The notes under the pieces are model-generated. The model was given only the letters and a program-made list of their open reading frames with translations. It made no database searches and was not told where the DNA came from. The position numbers and the translations under genes are program-made. Source: Aurantiochytrium sp. KH105 (lineage: Eukaryota; Sar; Bigyra; Thraustochytrida; Thraustochytriidae). Taken from it: a stretch of 64,000 nucleotides of DNA. Of the stretch, positions 10,502 through 19,135 are shown piece after piece. Location of the stretch: positions 224,710 through 288,709 of the forward strand of contig BGKB01000086.1 of the NCBI GenBank assembly GCA_003116975.1, written 5' to 3'. Numbering within the stretch: the stretch's first letter is position 1; every line of letters begins with the position of its first letter.

Positions 10502-10726
10502 TGTGTAGAGGTCGCCCCCCGATCTCAGCCGTGTGGTCTCTAAAACCTACGAGATCCACCAACTCGCGAGGGGGCACATTGCCAGGGCAAGGGTTCATTT
10601 GCAGAGCCCTTGTCTAGACTCCAGCATACTGGGTACCGCGCCCCGGTGGCGGCGCCTTTATGGTGTTGGTGGCCATTTCCATGTCTTGTCGATCCACAGT
10701 GGCAAGGTTATTCTGCGCAAAAGAAA

Positions 10727-10752
10727 AGAGAGAGAGAGAGAGAGAGAGAGAG
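10727..10752. repeat. (GA)n microsatellite
   Basis: Second GA run of about 13 copies, 91 bp before the oxidase ATG. Confidence 0.9.
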
Positions 10753-10842
10753 TGTTTTGTGATGAGATGACCATCAGAAAACTTTTAAAGGAAACAGCCA
10801 CACTGACTGACATTCTTATGTGTGTCTTTGACAGCCAGAGAA

Positions 10843-13800
10843 ATGCCATGGTGCTCTAAGCGAACTCTATGCGCACGTCATGCACGAAGCAATCCGATTG
10901 CTTCACCCTCCATCACCACCTTACTTCTCTGTATTGTAGCCTTCTTAATACCAAGCTACAATGCCCAGACCAGCACAAATTGCGACACTGGGCTCGCATA
11001 TGCTGTGCTGAATGATTGCCCCCTTGCCGAGATCGCGCTCCAGGGAGGAGACGCGCTCGACCTTGTGTATACAACCCATGCATGGCGGCTGCCCTTTGTG
11101 CGGCGCTCCTCGGAGACCATTGAAGGGACCTTTGTCTTCATGGGCAAGGGCTTTGGCACCGAGGACACCGGCATTTCTGCACCGGGGCCTTTGCTTCGCG
11201 TTGCCAAGGGGGCAAATATCCGCGTTCGTCTCTTGAATGACCAAGACGCGCCTGACGACGGCAATTATGTCGTCAATCTGCACACGCATGGCCTTCATGT
11301 ATCTCCAAATGAAGATGATGTCACCTTTACCATATCCCCTGGCGAATCGCATACCTATGATTACCATTTTCCCTCTGACCATGCTGGTGGCACGCATTGG
11401 TATCATCCTCATGCGCATTTTCTCTCTGAACTTTCCACTGCAGGGGGCGCGGCTGGTATGATCGTCGTGAATGACGCGGACGATGCCTCTGAGATCCCTC
11501 AGGAAATCATGGACGTTCCAGAGATCCCCCTTGTCGTACAGCAAATCGAATTTGAAAAGCTCAACGGGCTTGCGAACGGCTCACTTACTGAACTTCGCGG
11601 CAATGTGCACGATGACCTCGTTGACTTCGATTTTTCCGAGCAAGGACTCGACAAGCTGCAAGGTCTTGGCGAGCTCAAAGAACGCATGTATCTCGTCAAT
11701 GGCTTTTGGCAGCCGAGGATTCAAGTCGAACAGGGACGCTGGTATCGCCTTCGCGTCCTCAATGTTGCTGCTGTGCAGGACATGAAATTGACGCTCTATG
11801 ATGACGTGGACGGCGATGCGCAGTGTCGCATTGTCTTGATTGCCAAGGATGGGGTCTACATGCCCGATGGCCCTCGCACGATGCGTTTCGACCTTGGTCA
11901 AAGTATTCATCTTCACCCTGCAAATCGCGCGGACCTCCTTTTGCGATGCGATGGAACCATCGGAGCTGTCGCAGACGTCTATGACAGCTTCAACCGCTTC
12001 ACAGATGGCCTTGTTGACCCAGACAAAGAGGACATTTACAAGCGTGAACTCATATGGCGCGTTGAGGTGATTGCATCTTCTTCGGCTACGAGCGAGTCAG
12101 ACGCAGTCCCCAGGAATTTTACGTTCACTCCCTGCCTGCCCTTTTATCAAAGTGACCTTCGCGATGTCTCTGCAGATTTCAATGGCGGCGCAACGTACCC
12201 ACAACGTCAGGGCTTTGTGAACCAGGGCCTCGTTCGTCCGAATTATGAGATTCGATGGAGTCGAAATAGCAAAGTCTTTTACATGTCCGTGGAACCTGAT
12301 CAAATCAACGACGCTGTCTTCGAGCGTTGGGGCTGGGCCAATGACCTTGTGGGAGAACAACGCAATGTCACCATCATGGTCATTGGTCATGTGCAGCAGT
12401 GGGTAATCACGGCAAACAGCGCAAGTCACCCACTTCACGTTCATGTGAATCATTTTCAACTCGTCGACGACATCGAGGATGGAACGGGATACCACCGTCG
12501 AGGCGACTGGATCGACACGCTGAGACCTCGCTACGAATACGAAGTTGCCATTCGATTTCAGCCCGATACATTTACGGGCCGGATCGTTCTGCATTGCCAC
12601 AATGTGGATCACAGCGATTTGGGTTCCATGGCGCAGGCGTGGGTGATTAGCGATCCAGATCTCGAGGATTCGCGCGTCACGTCCCTTACTCGTCCTTGGG
12701 CCGATGTTTGTGCCGACAAGGTGTCTCTCGTTGCTCTTGAGGATCCGTCAATGACTCCAGCGCCCACGCCGTATCCATCGCGTTATGGAAATGGTAACGT
12801 GGAAACAAAAGCACCGACCGTGAAACCCACGACACCGAGGCCGACTATTTACCCAACGCGAGCGCCAACGCACAAGCCCACGACGCGGAGACCGACCTCG
12901 TTTCCAACACAAGCCCCAACGTTGAAGCCGACCGCTTCTCCCACGCAGGCGCCGACGCTAGAACCAACAATGAGCCCGACCAAGTTTCCGACGCAATTCC
13001 CAACCATGTATCCGACAAAGCTGTCTACAGCCGCTCCGACAAGCAGTCCAACACCACGACCCACGTCGAGACCGACGCCAAATCCGACACCGCAGCCCAC
13101 ACGGAGTCCCACTGCTTATCCAACGAAAGTGCCAACGTACCGGGCGACATCGCCGCCAGTCATTCCGCAGCTTTGTCTCGATGCCGAAGTTTCTGGACCC
13201 ATCTTGGCGCAGGATGGACTTGTTCTGCGCAGCATATGTTACGAAGAGGGGCAGGACAGGTGCTGGACGCGTGACTATGGTGCATATAGCTCTCTTGTGT
13301 ACATGCCCGCTCAGGATGATACCAGTGGCACGTGTCTGTCGAATGAGCTCTCGCGGACGCAGCTCACGTACGAGCTTCCACCTTTCGCTCTTGTGCCCGG
13401 TCAACAGTACACATTCAAGCTTCGCAGTGACGATGACATTGCCTTTGTTGATGTAGCCATAGCTGATGCCGCCTTGGTCTCATCGTTCAACGTCTCGCGG
13501 TCAACCGGAAGGTCGGGTGTCGACCCGTTTTCGCTTTTTACCGAGGTGCAAGCTCAAGACGGCGTGCAGGGTCCGTTTGAGATTCGCTTTTCCCTCGAGT
13601 GGGACGCTGATAAAGGCATAGTTATACCGTTAGCTCCCTTTTCCTCTAGCTCTGCCCTTTACGGCCTGGTTTTGCCATTGACGCGGGCCACCGATGCTGG
13701 ACAGACGCTGCGTCTCTTTGCGCAAGTACGTGGCGACAATGGTGTCGAGTCTGTCCCTTCTGCTGCCGTTGTGGAAGTTACCCTTTCTGATGCTGAAGCG

Positions 13801-14766
13801 CCGTCGCTCGGATATCTAGGATCGACATGCTCCTACGTCAGCACTTCGTCCGTGGCTTCACGCACGCGAAGGTTGCTCGCATGCGCCGCGCAGGTGTCTC
13901 GGCTTTCACCAGAAAGTTCCTCGCTCGTTGTCAGCGAGCATGCGGCTCTGCCAGGGCGAATCGCGTCTGTCCTCGTCGAAGCCCAGGATAATCTCGATGT
14001 GAGCATTTTGGCCGCAGCGGTGCTTTCCGAGGTGGCGGTAAATGCTTCATTGGTCTCTGTGGATGTGCTCGAAGACCTTTTGGGTGCGTGGGGTTTTGCC
14101 GTCGAAATGTGGACGACTCAAGCCAAAAGCGTGGTTGAAGCCAGTACTCCACTCTATCTGGCGGCACCCATTCCTGTCGCTGTGCCACATTTACTGATCG
14201 ATACAATGGCAAAAATCGGCATAAGAACGGAAGCCTGCATGCTGCGCGATCGGCATGCTCTCGCCGGCGCCCTCTTGGCTGCGACGTGGTACAATGGCAA
14301 GCCTGCATTTCTGCACGAAACGTCTTGGCTTGCCTTTGAGGCTTTGGAGTCCATGCCAGTGTCTGAAGAGGTACGCGCCGCAATGCGCGTGCGCGTTGAA
14401 CCACTGGGTACATTTTATAGTACGACGTGGATGACGCCTGAGAACTTGTGCTCCCCGAGTTCGAGTCAAAGCGTTCTTTCAAGCACCATTGCGGCCATCT
14501 TCCTCGCCGATAATTCAGCAAATGTGTACGATGCTGTGGGCGAGAGCCGCGTGGTCGAGGCCGTTTTCGACTCTCCATCCGAGGCTGCCTCTGGGCACTC
14601 GCGTTCCTGCGGCGTGTGGAATGATGCTGCACTTAATTGGCAGTCAAGTCCATGCTCGCTCGCGCAGAGTGGTTCTGACGTTGTGTGCACTTGCACATTG
14701 GATGACGGGTATGATGAAGTGGTTGTTGGTGTCTTTGAAAACATTCTTGCTCCAACTTTTGGTTGA
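10843..14766 (+). CDS. Secreted multicopper oxidase with PT-rich linker, REJ-like and GPS-like C-terminal region
   Basis: A 1307-residue protein from the first ATG (10843). The N terminus is basic, then hydrophobic (ITTLLLCIVAFLIPSYNA), a signal peptide. The multicopper oxidase part (about 60-610) has all four copper motifs: HTHG (147-150), HWYHPHAH (185-192), HPLHVHVNHF (about 528) and HCHNVDHSDLGSM (584-596). The type-1 Cys is C585, with a Met ten residues later, the axial ligand pattern of CueO/bilirubin-oxidase types rather than high-potential laccases. Residues 635-775 are a PT/PTxxP-rich linker, probably O-glycosylated. Then comes a region resembling REJ/PKD-family folds (about 780-985), a GAIN-like stretch, and a C-terminal Cys/Trp GPS-like motif. 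The protein ends within 20 residues of that motif with no membrane helix. Likely substrates (phenols, metals, bilin-like compounds) cannot be told from sequence. Oxidase assignment is firm; the C-terminal assignment is moderate. Confidence 0.87.
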   Translation: MPWCSKRTLCARHARSNPIASPSITTLLLCIVAFLIPSYNAQTSTNCDTGLAYAVLNDCPLAEIALQGGDALDLVYTTHAWRLPFVRRSSETIEGTFVFMGKGFGTEDTGISAPGPLLRVAKGANIRVRLLNDQDAPDDGNYVVNLHTHGLHVSPNEDDVTFTISPGESHTYDYHFPSDHAGGTHWYHPHAHFLSELSTAGGAAGMIVVNDADDASEIPQEIMDVPEIPLVVQQIEFEKLNGLANGSLTELRGNVHDDLVDFDFSEQGLDKLQGLGELKERMYLVNGFWQPRIQVEQGRWYRLRVLNVAAVQDMKLTLYDDVDGDAQCRIVLIAKDGVYMPDGPRTMRFDLGQSIHLHPANRADLLLRCDGTIGAVADVYDSFNRFTDGLVDPDKEDIYKRELIWRVEVIASSSATSESDAVPRNFTFTPCLPFYQSDLRDVSADFNGGATYPQRQGFVNQGLVRPNYEIRWSRNSKVFYMSVEPDQINDAVFERWGWANDLVGEQRNVTIMVIGHVQQWVITANSASHPLHVHVNHFQLVDDIEDGTGYHRRGDWIDTLRPRYEYEVAIRFQPDTFTGRIVLHCHNVDHSDLGSMAQAWVISDPDLEDSRVTSLTRPWADVCADKVSLVALEDPSMTPAPTPYPSRYGNGNVETKAPTVKPTTPRPTIYPTRAPTHKPTTRRPTSFPTQAPTLKPTASPTQAPTLEPTMSPTKFPTQFPTMYPTKLSTAAPTSSPTPRPTSRPTPNPTPQPTRSPTAYPTKVPTYRATSPPVIPQLCLDAEVSGPILAQDGLVLRSICYEEGQDRCWTRDYGAYSSLVYMPAQDDTSGTCLSNELSRTQLTYELPPFALVPGQQYTFKLRSDDDIAFVDVAIADAALVSSFNVSRSTGRSGVDPFSLFTEVQAQDGVQGPFEIRFSLEWDADKGIVIPLAPFSSSSALYGLVLPLTRATDAGQTLRLFAQVRGDNGVESVPSAAVVEVTLSDAEAPSLGYLGSTCSYVSTSSVASRTRRLLACAAQVSRLSPESSSLVVSEHAALPGRIASVLVEAQDNLDVSILAAAVLSEVAVNASLVSVDVLEDLLGAWGFAVEMWTTQAKSVVEASTPLYLAAPIPVAVPHLLIDTMAKIGIRTEACMLRDRHALAGALLAATWYNGKPAFLHETSWLAFEALESMPVSEEVRAAMRVRVEPLGTFYSTTWMTPENLCSPSSSQSVLSSTIAAIFLADNSANVYDAVGESRVVEAVFDSPSEAASGHSRSCGVWNDAALNWQSSPCSLAQSGSDVVCTCTLDDGYDEVVVGVFENILAPTFG

Positions 14767-15230
14767 CGACGACCAATCTTGTATGGGCTGGCATGTAGAA
14801 GAGTAAACCCAACACTGGTTGACCAATTAATTTTAAAAATCAGCATTGTGTCAGTGATTGTTTGCTCAGACTTGACATTATTTCTTTGCCTGGGGCCTTC
14901 TTGTATGGTTCCCTTGGTCGTCCCTGCATTTCGCCGCAACGATTGTTTGTTCTTCTTCCTCCCTTCTTTGTCGTTTTCTCCCTTCCTTTTCTTACTACTA
15001 GTCACATAAGTTTCTCCGCGTCTGTCGTCACTGGGTTTTGCCGATATTGCAACGGACCCTTCAAGAGCAACGCCTGCTTCAGTGGCGCATCGAATCATTC
15101 TCCACTGCAGTTAATTCTTCGACTCGGGGAAACATATTTTGCAGAGGGGACCGCCGGAAAAACTTGGTACGCAAACGGACGCTCGCGACGCCTCCAGAAC
15201 AAGGAGACTGATGAGCAGAGCCCAAACAGT

Positions 15231-15264
<34 letters not shown>

Positions 15265-15466
15265 CGCGCGACCGCGTTCGGAGCGAGCACGCGCAGCAGC
15301 CGCGGGGAGAACCCCTGTTGAAGCCAGCCCGTCAAAGGTCGACCGAACGCGGGCTGTCCACGGCGCGCCGGATCGCGTCGCTTGAGCGAGCCCAACGTCG
15401 CCAGCCGATAACTGCTCCGCTCGAGGACGTTCACGCGCGCGCGCGCGTGCCAAGAGACCAAGCACA
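14767..15466. other. Intergenic between the oxidase and TXNDC9
   Basis: 3' flank of the oxidase, then a CT-rich stretch (14945-15010) and the 5' region of TXNDC9, which carries a (GAGACC)n tract at 15231-15264. No gene seen. Confidence 0.55.
15231..15264. repeat. (GAGACC)n microsatellite
   Basis: About 5.5 hexamer copies in the leader region of the TXNDC9 gene. Confidence 0.85.
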
Positions 15467-16228
15467 ATGTCGGACGAGGACAAGGCGATGGCGCGCGAGC
15501 AGCTTGCTGCGGAAATGCAGAAGCAGCAGATGATGGCCGGCATTGAGCAGCAGCAGGCCTACATGGAGCGCGCCATGGCCAAGAACGTAATGAAGACCCT
15601 GCAGCATGTGGAAAACCAAATGGACGAGGACATTAATCGTCTGAGCCGCATGGAAGACATGAAGGAGAGCGAACTGGACGAGATGCGCGACCGAAGACTG
15701 CAGGCAATGCGCAAGCAAGCCGAGAAGCGTGCCGACTGGGTTGCCCAGGGCCACGGCACCTATCGCGAGGTCAACGACGAGGGAGAATTCTTCAAGGACG
15801 TCAAGGGTAGCGAGCGCGTTGTGATTCACTTTTATAGACCGGCAACGCGCCGCTGCAACATTATTGATCGCCACCTGGGCGATCTTGCGGTCAAGCACGT
15901 TGAGACCAAGTTTCTCAAGGTGAATGCGGAGAAGAGCCCCTTTTTGGTCGAGCGGCTCAAAATCTGGATGATGCCTTCCATTGTCATTGCCATCAAGGGC
16001 AAGACCGAGCACACCATTACCGGATTCGACGAATTTGGTGGTATTGACGACTTTAGCACGGAAATGTGCGCCTTCGTCCTCGGTCGACATGGTGGCATCT
16101 TCCACGACGGTACTCCGCCCGAGGACCCTACGAGCTCGAACAAGCAGGTTTCGCGCTACGAAAAGTCTGAGAAGTCGATCCGCAGTAAGACCGCCAACCT
16201 CGACGAGGATGACGACTGGTGGGACTAA
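15467..16228 (+). CDS. TXNDC9: TXNDC9 / phosducin-like protein 3
   Basis: A 253-residue protein. The N-terminal helix is Gln/Met-rich (residues 1-90) and is followed by a thioredoxin-fold domain. In that domain the active-site CxxC is replaced by YRPATRRCNIIDRHL, as in the TXNDC9/PhLP3 family (human: YRDSTFRCKILDRHL). The block HVETKFLKVNAEKSPFLVERL is nearly diagnostic. The C terminus is acidic and ends DDDWWD. PhLP3 binds the cytosolic chaperonin CCT and modulates actin and tubulin folding rather than acting as an oxidoreductase; the lack of a CxxC agrees. Single exon; the ATG follows a short GC-rich leader. Confidence 0.9.
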   Translation: MSDEDKAMAREQLAAEMQKQQMMAGIEQQQAYMERAMAKNVMKTLQHVENQMDEDINRLSRMEDMKESELDEMRDRRLQAMRKQAEKRADWVAQGHGTYREVNDEGEFFKDVKGSERVVIHFYRPATRRCNIIDRHLGDLAVKHVETKFLKVNAEKSPFLVERLKIWMMPSIVIAIKGKTEHTITGFDEFGGIDDFSTEMCAFVLGRHGGIFHDGTPPEDPTSSNKQVSRYEKSEKSIRSKTANLDEDDDWWD

Positions 16229-16612
16229 ATATTGAACAAGCGAGCGAGCGAGCGAGCGGACTTCACAACCATTGTCTCTTGTTTCGTTTGCATGTCGCAA
16301 CGAAGCGAGGCGCACGGCTTCGCACATGCAACATTAGTTTCCCATTAGCGTCGACAGCAAAAGGGGCAAGGGCCGGATCATGAGTCAATTATCACATCTT
16401 TACACATTTGTTTGTTTGCATCCATTTCACGATCCTGGCGTGGTCCGCCTTTATACGTGGTACAAAGAACACATCGCCGAGGCACTGCATAATCGCTTGA
16501 TTAGTAGGCCCCGGTTACATCCTTATTAATCATCATCATCACATTGTGTTTACCCCCACTCTTGTTTTCTTTCCTTCTTTTTCTGGTGTGCAGCTTGTCA
16601 CGACAATTTATC
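16229..16612. other. Convergent intergenic region
   Basis: 3' flanks of TXNDC9 and the zinc-finger protein. A GAGC tetranucleotide run (16240-16258) and an ATCATCATCATCAC run (16527-16541) are present. No gene. Confidence 0.6.
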
Positions 16613-17707
16613 TCAGACAGGACGGCCATTAGCAGGGGAGGGAGCACTGAGTTGCGCAACTTGATGAAGCATACTATTTCGCTTGATACGCTCCCGCAAG
16701 CTCGCGTGTAGATTTGCAACGCGTTCCTCAAAAATATCCCCACGCGTGATGACGGGTCGCCGTTTGGTACTGGCGATCAAAGGACTGCTCTCCATGATGG
16801 TTTCATCGCTTTCGACGCCCCGAACGAAACGCGCTGTCTTTCGGCGAATCTGTAATCGCGCGCGCGAGACGGCCTCCGACGCGGCGTCGGGAATAAGGGC
16901 TGGAGCATATTGATCAATGGCCTGCTCAATTGTCAAGCGTGGGTGCTGAATTTCGTGGCCGAGAACGTGGACTCGTTTGAAACTCTTGTAGCGCACAGCG
17001 CTCTCTTGGAGCGGACTGCGCGCTCGGCGAAAATCATCCGGTACACTGAGTCTGCGACGCAACATATAATGTGCTTTGCGCAGGATGCGCTGGAACGTGG
17101 ACATTTCCTTGAGGGCTCGCGCGCGCGCCTCGGCCTCAGCACGGGGGTCATACTCGATCTCGCTCAAATATGCGGACGTGAGGCCCCGTTGCAAGGCATT
17201 CCGCCGCCGAGCCGCCTCTTGGTCCACAGCCTGTGCCTGGTACATGTTTTTGAAGATGCGCCACCTCAGATCTGCTGCATTTGGCGGACCCTTTTTCGCT
17301 GCGTCGACACAAGTCTGACAGGGTCCAACCCTCCAGTCGAGGATGCAGCGACAGAACGTGAGATTCTCGTCCTCGTCTCTGACTTCATCTTCTCGTGTGG
17401 TCTCGGGATGGTCAGGTGCTTGTTCCGCGCTGCCGCGCGTCGTTGCGTCGTTGTGACCACCTCCAAATTGCTCTACAGTCCAGAGTGGGCCTACGCGGCT
17501 ACGTATGGCCACGTCGCGCTGTAGACCATCTTGGACTGCTGCGATCTTGGCTCTGAGTTGCGTGCGTCGCGCATCTCTGCGGTCGCAGTCCTCGCCTAGC
17601 GCCTGCTTGAAGAGCAACTCGAGGTGCTCGCGCTCGCGTTCGTGCTCGGCGAGCGCGGTCTTTCCTGAAAAGTCGCGCACGCAGACCCAGCACACATTCT
17701 CCCGCAT
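16613..17707 (-). CDS. Unrecognised protein with U1-like C2H2 finger
   Basis: A 364-residue protein from the ATG at 17707. The open frame extends upstream to 17965, but that part is a CLPACLP repeat from a microsatellite plus Arg/Ala-rich shadow. The chosen start puts MRENVCWVCVRDFSGKTALAEHEREREH first. This is a Cys-x2-Cys then His pair, like matrin/U1-type zinc fingers. A second Cys group follows (CRCILDW...GPCQTC, about 132-146), then helical Arg/Ala-rich stretches and a conserved-looking segment (FKRVHVLGHEIQHPRLTIEQ). The C terminus is basic. U1-type fingers often bind double-stranded RNA or splicing factors, but no family is recognised here. The amino-acid composition is protein-like throughout. 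Confidence 0.65.
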   Translation of the reverse strand: MRENVCWVCVRDFSGKTALAEHEREREHLELLFKQALGEDCDRRDARRTQLRAKIAAVQDGLQRDVAIRSRVGPLWTVEQFGGGHNDATTRGSAEQAPDHPETTREDEVRDEDENLTFCRCILDWRVGPCQTCVDAAKKGPPNAADLRWRIFKNMYQAQAVDQEAARRRNALQRGLTSAYLSEIEYDPRAEAEARARALKEMSTFQRILRKAHYMLRRRLSVPDDFRRARSPLQESAVRYKSFKRVHVLGHEIQHPRLTIEQAIDQYAPALIPDAASEAVSRARLQIRRKTARFVRGVESDETIMESSPLIASTKRRPVITRGDIFEERVANLHASLRERIKRNSMLHQVAQLSAPSPANGRPV

Positions 17708-17910
17708 CTCCGAGCGCCCACGGCCTCGACGCAAAGCGCACGTGCGCGCAGGCGCAGACGCAGACGCTAGAACGCACTGGCAGCCAGCGCCAGGTCTTCG
17801 AGTTGGCGCATATCCGTTCACAGGCAGGCACGCCGCGGCAAGGGTGGCCTCTACATTCCGGACCCGGCAGCAGCACCGCCTTAAAACTAGAGACCTTTTG
17901 CCGATCTCAT

Positions 17911-17954
<44 letters not shown>

Positions 17955-17955
17955 C
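17911..17955. repeat. (GGCA)n microsatellite
   Basis: About 11 uninterrupted copies. It encodes the CLPACLP run in the minus frame upstream of the zinc-finger gene. Confidence 0.9.
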
Positions 17956-18184
17956 TTAGCTGCACTGCTTGCTACCTTGTGCTTGTGAATCTTGGTTCTC
18001 GCGAGAGTCTATCTTTTGACGTGGAGCCAAGGCTAGTGACAGTGAGTCCGATGATTGAGTGCTTGCTCGCTTGCTAGCTAGCCAGCTTGCTTGCTTGCTT
18101 GTTCGCTTGCTTGTCCGATGGTCGGGCGTCGATACGACCAACGAATTTTGACCACAGCTATGCAATGCAGCTGTCTCCTCGATC

Positions 18185-18452
18185 ATGGTGGATGTGGCTG
18201 TGGCTGGCGAGGGCTCAACAACTCAGCTTTGGTTTGCATCTGCTGGCTGTCGAGGCCCCGAGTCTTCATATCTCACAGTCAAGCCGCGCTGTGCTGTGCT
18301 GTTTGTTGCCGTAACAATCATCCTCCTCATCATCGCGGCCATCATCGCGTTCAGCCAAGGTTCTAGCGAGTCCACAGGGCTCGTGTTATCCTCGCTGCCG
18401 GCAGGCCCAAGACCCTCCCCAAATGCACCCGCGACGCCTCTGCAGGCCGCGC

Positions 18453-18483
<31 letters not shown>

Positions 18484-18559
18484 TGCGTTGGCTCTCCTCA
18501 TTCACCATCGCTCAACGCGCGGCGCCTTGCTCGCATCGCCTGGGCCTACCAACATGTAA
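18185..18559 (+). CDS. Possible small single-pass membrane protein
   Basis: A 124-codon ORF from the ATG at 18185. One segment (residues 40-58: VLFVAVTIILLIIAAIIAF) is a strong membrane helix, unlike the Arg/Ala-rich shadows common in this region. A Pro/Ser-rich part with an SPSPSPSPSP run follows. No family is recognised, and codon use is hard to judge in so short a frame. It may be a real small gene, an exon of a longer one, or chance. Low confidence. Confidence 0.28.
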
Positions 18560-19135
18560 ATCTGCGCGCAAGCGTTCATTCCCGCGGCGGCACGGCGGTC
18601 CCCCTGCCCCGCTCGCGGCGACCGGATGCGCCGCGACCGCGCCGCGCGCAGGTCGGCGTCCTCGGCCGGGCGCGCGTGCAGCTCGGGCGCGGGTCCCGGT
18701 CCCGTGCTCGGGCGGCGACTTGGGCGCGGCTCGGCAGGCACAGGCAGGACGAGGCGGGATGCCTCGATGTGAATGCAGTATACGTACACCGCACAATCGA
18801 ACAAGCACACTGGAAATGGGAGCGAAAGAGTTGCAGGCCCTATGGCGCACAGTAGCCAAAGCGGGCAGCGCGGGCCCGTCGACGCGGCAAGTGGAGCAAA
18901 GGGAAAGGCCGACTTGCGCGCGCGGAGGGCGACTGTAGCGAGTGGTCGGCGGCCTTGGCGAGGCGACCACGCGAGGGATGCAGAGCAAGAAGCAAACACC
19001 CAAACAAACAAACAAACATCCAGAGCGGGAGTCGCATCCCGCGGCGCGGCGGAGCGTGCGCGGCGAGCGGCGGGCGGGCGGCGGCGGCGGCGCGCGGGAG
19101 GCGCAGGCGGAGGAGCGCGCGGAGAGGCGCGCGCG

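Larger units (their letters stand above)
9393..10842. other. Divergent intergenic region, prefoldin 6 / multicopper oxidase
   Basis: GC-rich and low complexity. Contents: a short CCTAACCTAACC run (9602-9616), CTT repeats (9725-9750), a CTCGCGAC-type repeat (9960-10010), a GAGCGA tract (10263-10320) and two GA microsatellites. A TTTGACAG just before the oxidase ATG could be the acceptor of a 5'-UTR intron, but no donor could be fixed. No gene. Confidence 0.5.
17708..19135. other. Divergent intergenic region, zinc-finger protein / CDPK
   Basis: Holds a (GGCA)n microsatellite (17911-17955), a CTTG-rich stretch (18060-18113), a possible small membrane-protein ORF (18185-18559), a GCAAGTGG motif (18887) and a GCGGC-rich leader. 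No other gene. Confidence 0.5.

Noticed and set aside
15832-15843. TTATAGACC match in the motif scan
   Set aside because: Lies inside TXNDC9 coding sequence (FYRP) and is explained by codons.
17708-17965. N-terminal extension of the zinc-finger protein (CLPACLP run)
   Set aside because: Translation of the (GGCA)n microsatellite and Arg/Ala-rich DNA; the internal ATG at 17707 begins the finger cleanly.
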